Below are positions 11,990 through 22,030 of a DNA stretch of 64,000 nt, one piece after another. The translations under genes and the position numbers were made by a program. The notes beneath the pieces were generated by a model. The model had not been told where the DNA came from. It did not search any database and worked only from the letters and a program-made list of their open reading frames with translations. Position 1 is the first letter of the stretch; each line of letters begins with the position of its first letter. The stretch spans positions 1 through 64,000 of the forward strand of contig JASAMV010002011.1 in NCBI GenBank assembly GCA_030248065.1, written 5' to 3'. The DNA comes from Rhynchonema sp. JSB1_4. Taxonomy: Eukaryota > Nematoda > Chromadorea > Monhysterida > Xyalidae.

Positions 11990-12106
11990 CCGTAAAATAA
12001 AAACCTAAATAGAAGGGGGCTCTATTAATTCACTGACCCCTTTTTGGGGGCTGTATTACGGGGGTGCTCTATTCCGGGAGGGGGTGCTGTGTTTAGGTTT
12101 TTACGG
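11990..12106 (+). mobile_element. short TA-flanked MITE with CCGTAAAA ends
   Basis: TA is present on both sides (11988-11989, 12107-12108). The ends are CCGTAAAATAAAAACC on the left and, inverted, CCGTAAAAACCTAAAC on the right. The interior is G-rich (GGGGGCTGTATTACGGGGG). It sits inside TATTGGG repeats. Confidence 0.6.
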
Positions 12107-12950
12107 TATTGGGTATTGGGTGATATTGGGTATTATTGGGTATCAGTGTAGTTCCTGGTCCGGAGGGGGAACAGACGTACCCTCCACTATTTTCGGAGGG
12201 GGAACAGACGTACCTACCTGGGGGGGAAGGGGGGGGGAAGTCCCAATTTGGGGGGGACGGAAAAAAGTCATTTTTTGAGGTCGAAAAATTGGACTATTTT
12301 TGCCTTCTTTTGCGAAAAATCCCCTATAAAAGGGTATTTTGGCGTTTTTTTGGAGGTTTCACCTAAAGTTTACCTATTTTTGGCCTAAAAATGCCTATTT
12401 TAGGCCTAAATTTGCCCATTTTAGGAAAAAATTGGGGGAGCAGACGTACCCGGAGGGGGAACAGTGGGGCAGGCGTACCTCGGAGGGGGAACAGACGTAC
12501 CCGAGGGGGGGGGGTCCCCCCCAGAGATCGGAAACGGGCCGGGTAAAGTCGGCCCGGCCCGGCCCGGTCGGCGAAAAGTCCGGCCCGGCCCGGCCCGGTG
12601 GAGGGCTGCAGGTCGGCCCGGCCCGGCCAGGTTTGGCTTGAGGTCGGCCCGGCCCGGCCCGGCCCGGTCAGCCAATTTTCAAGGGCCGAAAACTGAAAAA
12701 GTCCAAAAAGCTGAAAAAAATTCGAAAATTTTCTGCAGAATACTTGTTTTCGCTGGTGCAGCTGGGGCGAAGGGGTAGGTAGGTAGATTGACGCGCCATC
12801 CTGATGCAGTACGTAAGTCGCCGCCCCGGCTGGTACAGTTGTAGGTATAATTTTTGGCTCAAAATGGTTTAAAATCGGTATTTTTTACTCCACATAGGCG
12901 AAAAATCGCGCGTGACGCGCGAAATTAGCGCTTAAGAGTACATTCTCATG

Positions 12951-13815
12951 CAGTGTAGTGGCAGGCAAATGGTTGCAAGGTACCCTTGGGGGGGATGGAT
13001 CCAGATGGTTGCAAGGTACCCCCTACCCAGCCTCCGGAAGGTTGCAAGGTACCCCTGAGGTCCGAAAAAAAGGTGTTTTTTGCATGCATTATACTGCAAT
13101 TTGGCCGAAAAATAGGTACTTTTTTGCATTTTGGCCGAAAATTTGCCTAAAATACCTATTATATGGAGGTTTGCGCGCGGAGCGCGCGAATTTTGGGAGT
13201 TTGAGGTCGAAAAACACCCATTTTTGCTCATAAAAACCATAAATTGATGGTTGCAAGGTACCCTCCGGGGTGGTTGCAAGGTACCTACCCTTCCCCTCCA
13301 TCCCCCCCCCCCAAGGGGTGGTTGCAAGGTACCTACTCCTTGGGGGGGAACAGTGTAGTGGCTGGGGGCGGGGGGGGCGCCCCCCCCCCCCCCTAAGGAG
13401 TAGGTACCTTGCAACCACCCCTTGGGGGGATGGGGGGAAGGGTAGGTACCTTGCAACCACCCCGGAGGGTACCTTGCAACCATCAATTTATGGTTTTTAT
13501 AGGCAAAAATGGGTGTTTTTCGACCTCAAAACCCCAAAATTCGCGCGCTCCGCGCGCAAACCTCCATATAATAGGTGTTTTAGGCAAATTTTCGGCCAAA
13601 ATGCAAAAAAGTACCTATTTTTCGGCCAAATTTGCAGTATAATGCATGTAAAAAAACACCCTTTTTTCGGACCTCAGGGGTACCTTGCAACCTTCCGGAG
13701 GCTGGGTAGGGGGGTACCTTGCAACCATCTGGATCCATCCCCCCCCAAGGGTACCTTGCAACCATTTGCCTGCCACTACACTGGGGGGGAATCAACCCCC
13801 CCAGCCACTACACTG
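12951..13815 (+). mobile_element. hAT-like element family C, outer copy
   Basis: It starts CAGTGTAGTGGCAGGC and ends AGCCACTACACTG. The flanking octamers TTCTCATG and TACTCATC match at 6 of 8 positions. The interior repeats GGTTGCAAGGTACC and has a GCGCGCGGAGCGCGCG palindrome at 13173-13188. It is split by an inverted copy of the same family. Confidence 0.8.
13351..13783 (-). mobile_element. hAT-like element family C inserted in another family C copy, inverted
   Basis: The ends are CAGTGTAGTGGC and GCCACTACACTG. The flanking octamers are both GGGGGGAA (13343-13350 and 13784-13791). It is in opposite orientation to its host copy, so 12951-13783 forms a near-complete foldback with arms of about 400 bp. 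Confidence 0.9.
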
Positions 13816-14394
13816 TACTCATCAATATGTATGCATAAAAATTTTCTTCCCGGATGACCCCCCTAGCTTGACCGGTCGGTACAGTAGGTAGGTTGATTGC
13901 AGGCAGGCTTTTTTGGTGGTACAGCAGTGGGTTGATTGCAAAGGCCTGGGTATGGGATGGGTAGCTGCTACACCACTGCTTCTTTCTTCGAAACGATGAC
14001 TGAAAAGATTATGCTTGTAATTATGCTTCTTTCACTTAATCTTCGTATTTATGTATTATTGAGTGGGTGTCGACGCTATAAACTAACTAACTATGACTGA
14101 AAAGATCAAGAACTAGAACTAGGAAATGTTATTGCGCGAAGCGCAAAAATTTTGAAAATTTTGATTAAAAAAATGGTAATTTCGTTCGAATTTAGGCATA
14201 CCGGGCCGGACCGGGCCGGGCTGTTCGGCCCGGCCCGGCCCGGTACCCCCAAATCTCCGGCCCGGCCCGGTCGACCAAGTCCAAAATCGCGGCGCGACCC
14301 GGCCCGTGTACCGGGCCGGGCCGGCCCGTTTCCGATCTCTGGTCCCCCCCTCCCCCCAGGAACTACACTGTTGGGTATTGGGTATTGCCCCTAT

Positions 14395-14838
14395 CAGTGC
14401 TGTGGCTACTTTTGCGGGGCGGGTAGGGTACATAGGTGAAAAAATCCGGGGCGGGTAGGGGGGTAGTGTACCTGGGATCTTGGGGGGGGGGGGGAATCCG
14501 GTTTGGGGGGGGGGAGGGGGGGAAGACTTTTCGGGGCGGGTAGGGTACAACAAAAGTTTTTTTCGCGTGCCTGTTTTTATGTACTAAAAAGTCCATATAT
14601 CGCACGCAGCGCGAAATTTTTTGCACTTTTTAGGGTTTTCGGTCGAAATTTAGGCATTTTTGACCGAAAAATGGGCATTTTGGGGGTAAAAATCGGGGCG
14701 GGTAGGGTTAGGGTACCAGGGCGGGGCGGGTAGGGGGGTAGGGTACCAGAGCGGGGCGGGTCAGGGGGTAGCGTACCAGGCCGGGGCGGGTAGGGTACCA
14801 TTGGGGGGGATTCCCCCCCCCCCCCAGCCACAGCACTG
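14395..14838 (-). mobile_element. hAT-like element family A, copy 1 (CAGTGCTGTGGCT ends)
   Basis: The ends are CAGTGCTGTGGCT and AGCCACAGCACTG. The flanking octamers GCCCCTAT and GTCCCCAT match at 6 of 8. The interior repeats GGGGCGGGTAGGGTAC, and a CGCACGCAGCGCG palindrome lies near 14601. It is about 444 bp and has no ORF of its own. Confidence 0.82.
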
Positions 14839-15943
14839 GTCCCCATGCCCGTGTGTGGACACTTGTTGAATGTATGACAAAAATAATAAATGTCATATTT
14901 GTCATAAATGTCACACGCATCAACAAGTGTACATTACAGCACGACTGTATTGTACGCTTGTTGACTGTATGACATTTATGACAATAATGTTTTGTGCAAT
15001 CAACAAGTGTACAAAACAGCACGACCGTATTGTACACTTGTTGACTGTGTGTGACAAAAATGACATTTATGACAAATAACGCAGCATTCAGCAATTGGGT
15101 GAATTATAACAGCCAAACTGCACGAACATAACTTGGCGGAACGTGAAGAACAACCCAAAACATAGATGCGCTTTTGAAATGGAGTTTCGACCTCAGCTAG
15201 GACTGGGAGTTGGCGTACAACGTTGACGACGCGGAGATATTGATAGAATTCACACAAACGGAAACGGCATAACTGACGCGAAACTGCCGTATCCTAATTG
15301 TGTTGAGGTCTCGTTTCAGGCTTTAAATTAGGCGTGGACATGAGAAATGTGCACAGGTCTTCCTGGCTGGAGCCTAAGCCTGAATCGAAAACGGAGCCAA
15401 ACGTTGAACGAAAGAGAAATCCAGAGTTGGATTCCGTTTATGCGAATTTTATCTCCCGTTAAGTTGACGCCGCTTCCTTTGACTCGCATAAGAAGGATAT
15501 ACTATACACTTGTTGATTGCACAGAACAAGTTTTTCATAAATGTCATACAGTCAACAAGTGTACAATACGGTCGTGATGTTTTGTACACTTGTTGATTGC
15601 ACAAAACATTATTGTCATAAATGTCATACAGTCAACAAGCGTACAATACAGTCGTGCTGTAATTATGGGTGGGCACAATACCCAATACCAATACCACCCA
15701 ATACCAATACCAATACCAGTGTTTGGTATTGGTATTGGGTCTAATTCTGGTATTGGGTATTGGGTATTGGTATTGAAGCTGGCCTGGTATTGGTATTGGG
15801 TATTGGTATTGGGTTTGCCCAGGTATTGGGTCAAAATCAATACCCAATACTAACCAAGAAAAACCCAATACCAAACCAACACCAAACCCAATACCAGACC
15901 AAAAACCCAATACCTAACCAATACTAAGACCAATACCCAATAC

Positions 15944-16381
15944 CAGTGTAGTGGCAGGCAGATGGTTGCAAGGTACCCTTGGGGGGGGGATGGATCCAGA
16001 TGGTTGCAAGGTACCCCCCTACCCAGCCTCCAGAAGGTTGCAAGGTACCCCTGGGGTCCGAAAAAAGGGTGTTTTTTGCATGCTTTTTTCTGCAAAATTG
16101 GCCGAAAAAATGGTACTTTTTTGCATTTTGGCCGAAAATTTGCCCAAAATAGCTATTATATGGAGGTTTGCGCGCGGAGCGCGCGATTTTTGGGGTTTTG
16201 AGGTCGAAAAACACCCATTTTTGCCTATAAAAACCATAAATTTATGGTTGCAAGGTACCCTCCGGGGTGGTTGCAAGGTACCTACCCTTCCCCCCCATCC
16301 CCCCCAAGGGGTGGTTGCAAGGTACCTACTCCTGAGGGGGGGGGAATCCCCCCCCCCCATCCCCCCCCAGCCACTACACTG
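15944..16381 (+). mobile_element. hAT-like element family C, copy 3
   Basis: It starts CAGTGTAGTGGCAGGC and ends AGCCACTACACTG, with a perfect CCCAATAC duplication (15936-15943 and 16382-16389). The interior matches the 12951 copy, including the GCGCGCGGAGCGCGCG palindrome near 16170. It inserted into the TATTGGG repeats of family E. Confidence 0.9.
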
Positions 16382-16576
16382 CCCAATACCCAATACCAAT
16401 ACCAACCCAATACCCAATACTCAATACCAATACCAACCCAATACCAAACCCAATACCAGGCACTTCAGTAGTATTGATTTGGTATTGGGTATTGGTATTG
16501 GTATTGGGTCTCGCCCGGTCTTGGTATTGGGTATTGGTATTGGGTCCCCAATTCGGTATTGGTATTGGGTATTGGG

Positions 16577-17056
16577 CAGTGTAGTACTTGGTCAGGGTGT
16601 TGACGATAGATAGATTGGGACCCGAAATGTGTTGACGATAGATAGATGACCCAAGTCCGAAATCTGGGGGGGGGGGGTCGACCCAAACTTGTTGACGATA
16701 GATAGATGGTGGGGGGGGTCGCCAAAAATCAAGGTATAGTATAGTGCACTAAGTAGGTAATAATGTGTAAATATCAATGAAAATGTACTTAGATGTACTA
16801 AATCCGCGCGTAGCGCGCGATTTTTTGCCTATTTGGGACAAAAAATTCCGATTTTGAGCCATTTTGAGGCAAAAATACCCATTTTGGGGTCCAAATGTGT
16901 TGACGATAGATAGATTGTTATTGTTCCCAGAATTTGTTGACGATAGATAGATTTGCCCATAAGTGTTGACGATAGATAGATGAAATCAAAAAGTGTTGAC
17001 GATAGATAGATGAATTTGGGGGGGGACCCCCCCACCCCCCCCCAAGTACTACCCTG
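16577..17056 (+). mobile_element. hAT-like element family F with TGTTGACGATAGATAGAT repeats
   Basis: The left end is CAGTGTAGTACTTGG and the right end CCAAGTACTACCCTG, with a perfect GTATTGGG duplication (16569-16576 and 17057-17064). At least seven copies of TGTTGACGATAGATAGAT occur inside in direct orientation. A CCGCGCGTAGCGCGCGA palindrome lies at 16804-16820. It inserted into family E. Confidence 0.88.
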
Positions 17057-17265
17057 GTATTGGGTATTGGTACAGGGCCGGTATTGGTATTGGGTATTGG
17101 TATTGGGTGTCAAAAGTGGTATTGTGCCCAGGCCTAGCTGTAATGTACACTTGTTGACGCATGCATTAACTGTGCTTGGTTTATTTTTGTCACACAGTCA
17201 ACAAGCGTACAAAACATCCCCCCGTGTTTTGTACGGTTGTTTACAGTCAACAAGTGTCTAGTTAC

Positions 17266-18035
17266 CCCCATGCGGTAGCCTAATAATTAGTCGCTCGTTC
17301 TATCTCTGGCTGGCCGAAAGAAGAAAAAAAGAAGCTTCTGGTCTGAACCGGGCGACCTCAATTGGCACGTTAACGCATGTTGGGAAAAGCTTGGACAGTT
17401 CCCTTGAGAGAGCGAAAAAGCAAAATTTCGATTTCGCGATAGAAGGCACGGGTTAGCTTAGGATTTGGCTTAAGTCTAAGCCTTAGCCCAATAGTAGGCC
17501 CAAGCCAAAGCCTAAGCCGACGCCTAAGAAAATGGAAAGTCAATTTTAAAACTGTCCACGCTTTCCCAAAATGCCCCGTGAGCGTGAACCCTGGTCATGT
17601 GTGTCAGTCTCAGTCTGTGTGATTAGAATCGGGCCGGGTTTGACATTGACAACCGCCCCACAGACTGCCTTTTGTGTTGTTTGATGTTGCCATGACGCAC
17701 GCTAAGGATATTAGACACTATGCTTCTTCAATATTTGTGCTAAAAACGTTTGTGGTGTGCATTGGAAGTGGGGAGCAACGGGCGCGCTCTCTCAGCATGT
17801 TTGAACGTGTTTGGCCAGACTTAGACAAGGCAGGCGCCAAAACATTAAAAATCCGTTTGTGGCACAATTCGCAAACGTTGGTTGTGCCTGCCTGTCCGTT
17901 GTCTTTTGGGTTTGTTTGTGCTTTTCGGACTGAGTCGAGCTTTCCGTGAACGTGTTTGCTGCACGTGGTTCTTTATATTGTTGGAAAAAAACGAGAAAAA
18001 AAACAATTTTCGTCTTTTGAAAAAAGTTTCTGCCT
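17266..18035. other. unique-looking stretch with short GCCTAAGCC repeats
   Basis: A small unit at 17390-17560 has GGACAGTTCCC on the left and GAACTGTCC-like sequence, inverted, on the right around degenerate GCCTAAGCC repeats. The 91-codon ORF at 17674-17949 has no splice context or recognisable domain, so I do not call it. Confidence 0.35.
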
Positions 18036-18199
18036 TACCGTATTGTCGTAAATAGAACCCCCCCCATTAATTGACCCCCCCCCATTAATTGAACCCCCCT
18101 AAACGGCTCGAAATCAAAAATAGAACCACCCCATTGATTGACCCCCCATTAATAGAACCCCACCCCAACCTTCACCGTGCCACAGATTAGTGGTATCAG

Positions 18200-18649
18200 C
18201 AGTGCTGTGGCTGGGGGGGGGGGGGGGGGGGGCCCCCCCCCCCCAATGGTACCCTACCCGCCCCGGCCTGGTACGCTACCCCCCTACCCGCCCCGCTCTT
18301 GTACCCTACCCCCCTACCCGCCCCGCCCTGGTACCCTACCCGCCCCGATTTTTACCCCCAAAATGCCCATTTTTCGGTCAAAAATGCCCAAATTTCGACC
18401 GAAAACCCTAAAAAGTGCAAAAAATTTCGCGCTGCGCGCGATATATGTACTTTTTAGTACATAAAAACAGGCACGCGAAAAAACTTGTGTTGTACCCTAC
18501 CCGCCCCGAAAAATCTTCCCCCCCCCCCCCCCCCCCAAACCGGATTTCCCCCCCCCCCCCCCAAAATCCCAGGTACACTACCCCCCTACCCGCCCCGATT
18601 TTTTCCACCTATGTACCCTACCCGCCCCGCAAAAGTAGCCACAGCACTG
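18200..18649 (+). mobile_element. hAT-like element family A, copy 2
   Basis: The ends are CAGTGCTGTGGCT and AGCCACAGCACTG, with a perfect GGTATCAG duplication (18192-18199 and 18650-18657). The target octamer spans the left boundary of family B copy 2, so the duplication includes the first three bases of that element. A CGCGCTGCGCGCGA palindrome lies near 18428. Confidence 0.9.
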
Positions 18650-19013
18650 GGTATCAGTGTAGTTCCTGGTCCGGAGGGGGAACAGACGTACCCTCCACTA
18701 TTTTCGGAGGGGAAACAGACGTACCTACCTGGGGGGGGGGAAGGGGGGGGGCGAGTCCCAATTTGGGGGGGACGGAAAAAAGTCATTTTTTGAGGTCGAA
18801 AAATTGGACTATTTTTGCCTTCTTTTGCGAAAAATCCCCTATAAAAAGGGTATTTTGGCGTTTTTTTGGAGGTTTCACCTAAAGTTTACCTATTTTTGGC
18901 CTAAAAATGCCTATTTTAGGCCTAAATTTGCCCATTTTAGGAAAAAAATTGGGGGAGCAGACGTACCCGGAGGGGGAACAGTGGGGCAGGCGTACCTCGG
19001 AGGGGGAACAGAC

Positions 19014-19853
19014 CAGAGGTCGCAATCGGGCCGGCCCGACCTCGGGCCGGGCCGGGCCGAGCCGGGCCGGGCCGCGATTTTGGGTTTTTGGCTCGGGCCG
19101 GGCCGGGCCGGGCCGGAGATTTGGAGGGTCGGGCCGGGCCGGGCCGGGCACCCCGGCCCGAAGCTTCTGAAGTGACTTATTTTACTGAAAAAGTGGGGTT
19201 TTTTTGTCCAAAATACTAAAATTTCTGACGGATTCAGCATGTAAGTGATCAGTATTGTCCAGTCGTGTGGCTACCCAGGCGTGCAATCAACCTACTGTAC
19301 CTCCAGAAAGGCCTGAAATCAACCTACCTACTGTACCGACCGGCCGAGCTAGGGGGGAACAAAATTTTTCATGTCCAAGTTTAGATGAAAATGTACTCTA
19401 AAACCCTCAAAATTTTTCGATTATTTGGAATGAAAAATATGGATTTTATACCATTTTGAGCCAAAAATAGCAACCTACTGTACCAGCCGTGCGGCGGCGA
19501 CCTACCTACTGTACCAGGATGGCGCGTCATCTACCTACTGTACCTAACCTAGGGGGGACCCCCCAGCCACACCATTGGTATTGTCTATCTGGCGACTTTT
19601 TCATGGAAAACAATGAAAGTTCAGCAAAAAAATTGATTCAAAAATCGCAAAAATTATGAAAAAAATTGGGTTAAATAAAATCTGAGCCAAAAATTCGGGC
19701 CGGGCCGGGCCGGGCCGGGCCGGAGATTTGGGGGTTCGGGCCGGGCCGGGCCGGAGATTTGGGGGTACGGGTCGGGCCGGGCCGGGCCGGGCCGGAGATT
19801 TGGGGGCTCGGGCCGGGCCGGGCCGGCCAAACCCGGCCCGATTGCGACCTCTG
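19014..19853 (+). mobile_element. GGGCC-repeat hAT-like element family O, copy 2
   Basis: The ends are CAGAGGTCGCAATCGGGCC and GGCCCGATTGCGACCTCTG, with a perfect GAACAGAC duplication (19006-19013 and 19854-19861) derived from the family B repeat it entered. GGGCCGGGCCGG repeats lie on both sides of the nested family D copy. Confidence 0.9.
19260..19577 (+). mobile_element. hAT-like element family D, copy 2
   Basis: The ends are CAGTCGTGTGGCTAC and AGCCACACCATTG. The duplication GTATTGTC is perfect (19252-19259 and 19578-19585). The interior carries inverted and direct copies of CAACCTACTGTACC. It is the innermost level of the second nest. Confidence 0.9.
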
Positions 19854-19922
19854 GAACAGACGTACCCGAGGGGGGGGGTCCCCCCCTCCCCCCCCAGGAA
19901 CTACAACTACACTGAGTGGTAT

Positions 19923-21230
19923 GGTAGGGCTGTGTTGTTGTCTCAAACGTTGTTTAAGCTTGCGCACGCAACAGAGTACAGCTTTTTAAGCATAATTGCC
20001 GCTGTTAAAGTTTGAAAATCGCCCTAGCCAGTCATAAGAGCGTCACTGTAAGGCTTGGGGATCGCCCCCAAGTCCCACCTGTCTATTTTTGTGGAAATGA
20101 GCAGATTGTTTCACCTCCCCATGTCCGGGACCTGGGTGTCATAATTGACCAACAAAACTTAAAATTTGAGTCACACATTGGTAAAATTGTTGCCGACGCC
20201 AGTAGAATGGAAAAGACCATCCGCCGTAACTTCCACAGTCGTAATCGCGACTTCCTCCGCAAACTCTACTTGGCCTATGTTCGTCCATTACTGGAATTTT
20301 CCATGTCCATTTGGTCCCCTCCAGTGCTGTGGCTACTTTTGCGGGGCGGGTTGGGTACATAGGTGGAAAAAATCGGGGCGGGTAGGGGGGTAGTGTACCT
20401 GGGATTTTGGGGGGGGGGAAATCCGGTTTGGGGGGGGGGGCGGGGTGGGGGTAGATTTTTCGGGGCGGGTAGGGTACAAGACAAGTTTTTTCGGGTGCCT
20501 GTTTTTATATGCTATAACGTGTATATAGCGCGCGTCGCGCGCTATTTTTTGCATTTTTTAGGGTTTTCGGTCTAAATTGGGGCATTTTTGCCCTAAAAAT
20601 GGGATTTTTTTGGTAAAAAATCGGGGCGGGTTGGGTACCTGGGCGGGGCGGGTAGGGTGGGTAGGGTACAAGAGCGGGGCGGGTAGGGGGGTAGCGTACC
20701 AGGCCGGGGCGGGTAGGGTACCATTGGGGGGGGACCCCCCCCCCCCCCCCCCCCCCCCCCAGCCACAGCACTGGTCCCCTCAAAATGTCACTTTGGCTAA
20801 AAACGTTGAAAAAATTCAACGTAGGTTCACTTATTATTTACCAGGCATGCAAACACTGTCTTACCAACAGCGTTTGCATGCACTAAATTTGGACCCCCTA
20901 ATTTATCGCCGGACCGTGAACGATCTTGTGCTCGTGTACAAAGTCGTTCGTGGTCTCATACCTGGGGTAACCAAGGAATCATTCTTTCCATCGCGTGACA
21001 CCGGCCGCCCAACCCGAGGGCACTCCCACAGTTTGTGTCGAGTTCATGGCGCGGGTCCGGACTTGTCCGGATATTGGGCTTATCGCGTTGTGGACCTCTG
21101 GAACAGGCTCCCAGAGGACGTCGTCTCCGCTGCCTCAATTGCGGCCTTTAAATCTAAACTAAACTCACGTGGTCGAGACGTAGTTTCTCGCCATATTTCA
21201 ACAAAATTCTCAGCCGTCGTTGACTGATCT
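19923..21230 (+). pseudogene. LINE reverse transcriptase, 3' fragment interrupted by a hAT element
   Basis: The frame at 20012-20321 and 20782-21227 encodes the end of a non-LTR reverse transcriptase of the jockey/CR1 kind. Visible parts are VRDLGVIIDQQ, LYLAYVRPLLEF, IWSP, VEKIQRRFTYYLPGM, NDLVLVYKVVRGL and the ending DLWNRLPEDVV. The family A element at 20322-20773 lies in the middle. Removing it with one copy of its GTCCCCTC duplication restores an open frame through IWSPQNVTLAK. The catalytic palm motif and endonuclease are missing, and upstream codons contain stops. It is a dead fragment. Confidence 0.85.
20322..20773 (-). mobile_element. hAT-like element family A, copy 3
   Basis: The ends are CAGTGCTGTGGCT and AGCCACAGCACTG, with a perfect GTCCCCTC duplication (20314-20321 and 20774-20781). 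It has a GCGCGCGTCGCGCGC palindrome near 20527. It interrupts the LINE reverse transcriptase frame cleanly. Confidence 0.92.
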
Positions 21231-22030
21231 CCTCAGTCACTGAGTTGCTGCTTTCAGGTAATCGTCAATTTTTGTTATCGCCTGTTGTCATCTCGTGTCC
21301 GCCATTGATCACTGATTTTTCGCCTGTCGTTGCTGTTTTTGGTTGGTTTAAAATTTCTCTGGTACGTTTTGTCGTTTGTTCATTCATGATTATCATTGTG
21401 TTGCGTACACTCGTTTATTTTTCAGGTGTTTTCCGGATCTCGTTGTAGGTCTTTGCGTGAGCTTGCAAATAAAATTTGAATTTGAAAAAAATACCGAAAA
21501 CAAGCCATTTTTAGGGGCATTATTAACAATGATTTTTTTCGTCGGGGGCCAAATGAAAAATATAACCCCCCCAATAATTGACCCCCCCATAAATTGAACC
21601 CCCCCAAAATGACCCCAGTGAAAAAATAGACCCCCCGGGTTCTATTTCCGACAATACGGTATTCCGAAAAGATTGCCTACCTTTTTTGGAAAGAAACCTT
21701 TGGTCACGGGTCGGCCGGACCGGATCCACGAAAAATAAAAGGAAACGTATCAGGGTCTCGGTCTCACGAGAAAGATTCTGTTTTTTAGGCCTTGGCCTTG
21801 CCTTCCTACTGGCAGGCGAAAAAGGCTTGAAGAAAGCGGTTTTTTCGTTTTTTTTCTGAAAAAAAAAACGTTTTTTACGCGCGACAACTCCAAGCTGCAG
21901 ATGCATTGCATGTGTATGTTTTTGTACTTTTCTCCTGCGCCAAAAACACTTCCGTTTCGTTTGTTTGTGTTCAGCTTCAAGCTCACCAGACGACCAGTTT
22001 TCTGAGGAAATATAAGCTTCAACCGCCGAA

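Larger units (their letters stand above)
12751..13978 (+). mobile_element. hAT-like element family D, copy 1
   Basis: The interior carries GGTAGGTAGATTGACGCGCC and GGTACAGTAGGTAGGTTGAT, shared with the copy at 19260-19577. The ends CGCTGGTGCAGCTG and CAGTGGTGTAGCAGC (right end, inverted) are similar. The flanking octamers CTTGTTTT and CTTCTTTC match at 6 of 8 positions. It is interrupted by the family C elements at 12951-13815. Confidence 0.7.
12522..14341 (+). mobile_element. GGGCC-repeat hAT-like element family O, copy 1
   Basis: The left end is CAGAGATCGGAAACGGGCC; the right end reads GGCCCGTTTCCGATCTCTG. It has a perfect GTCCCCCC duplication (12514-12521 and 14342-14349). GGCCCGG-type repeats fill both terminal parts. 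It lies in family B copy 1 and holds the nested D and C elements. Between the D element and the right GC-rich part lies an AT-richer stretch containing TGCGCGAAGCGC near 14133. Confidence 0.87.
12144..14370 (+). mobile_element. hAT-like element family B, copy 1 (CAGTGTAGTTCCTGG ends)
   Basis: The left end is CAGTGTAGTTCCTGG and the right end is CCAGGAACTACACTG. It is flanked by a perfect 8-bp duplication TTGGGTAT (12136-12143 and 14371-14378). The interior repeats GGAGGGGGAACAGACGTACC. About 1.8 kb of its length is the family O element at 12522-14341. No transposase is visible. Confidence 0.88.
11940..14394 (+). mobile_element. TATTGGG-repeat element (family E), outermost level of the first nest
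   Basis: Runs of GGTATTGGG occur at 11950-11988, 12107-12143 and 14371-14394, interrupted by the elements at 11990-12106 and 12144-14370. The right end GGTATTGCCCCTA resembles the end of the better-defined copy at 15664-17136. The left end is not resolved, so the boundaries are approximate. Confidence 0.55.
15664..17136 (+). mobile_element. TATTGGG-repeat hAT-like element family E, copy 2
   Basis: It has a perfect GCTGTAAT duplication (15656-15663 and 17137-17144). The ends are TATGGGTGGGCACAATACC and, inverted, TAGGCCTGGGCACAATACC, the TAGG..TGGGCA type common in hAT elements. The interior is almost entirely (CCAATA)n / (TATTGG)n repeats switching orientation, interrupted by two further insertions. 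Confidence 0.87.
14845..17265. repeat. CTTGTTGACTGTATGACA repeats, split by nested elements
   Basis: Alternating direct and inverted copies of ACACTTGTTGACTGTATGACA with a TGACATTTATGACAA spacer occupy 14845-15090, 15497-15660 and 17145-17265. The last two blocks are separated by the family E element at 15664-17136. The family type is unknown. The stretch 15091-15496 has no recognisable gene or repeat. Confidence 0.6.
18655..19914 (+). mobile_element. hAT-like element family B, copy 2
   Basis: It starts CAGTGTAGTTCCTGG; the right end CCAGGAACTACAACTACACTG carries a small internal duplication. Its own target duplication is AGTGGTAT: the left copy (18189-18196) is now separated from the element by family A copy 2, and the right copy is 19915-19922. 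The layout shows that B arrived first, then A at its edge and O inside. Confidence 0.87.
18036..21661 (+). mobile_element. outer TA-flanked element of the second nest
   Basis: The left end reads TACCGTATTGTCGTAAATAG; the right end, inverted, reads TACCGTATTGTCGGAAATAG. Both are followed inward by AACCCCC, and TA lies at each end. Short ATTAATTGACCCCCC repeats follow each terminus. Everything between is later insertions or captured sequence, including hAT families A, B, O and D and a LINE fragment. The two ends might instead be separate solo copies, since no transposase is present. Confidence 0.6.

Noticed and set aside
12932..13857. Long Gly/Pro/Leu-rich ORFs on both strands (up to 195 codons)
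   Set aside because: They follow the G/C runs and GGTACC repeats of the nested family C elements on both strands and have no coding features.
14119..15910. ORFs rich in Pro-Thr-Arg or repeated Tyr-Trp-Val
   Set aside because: They are translations of GGCCGGG and TATTGGG tandem repeats.
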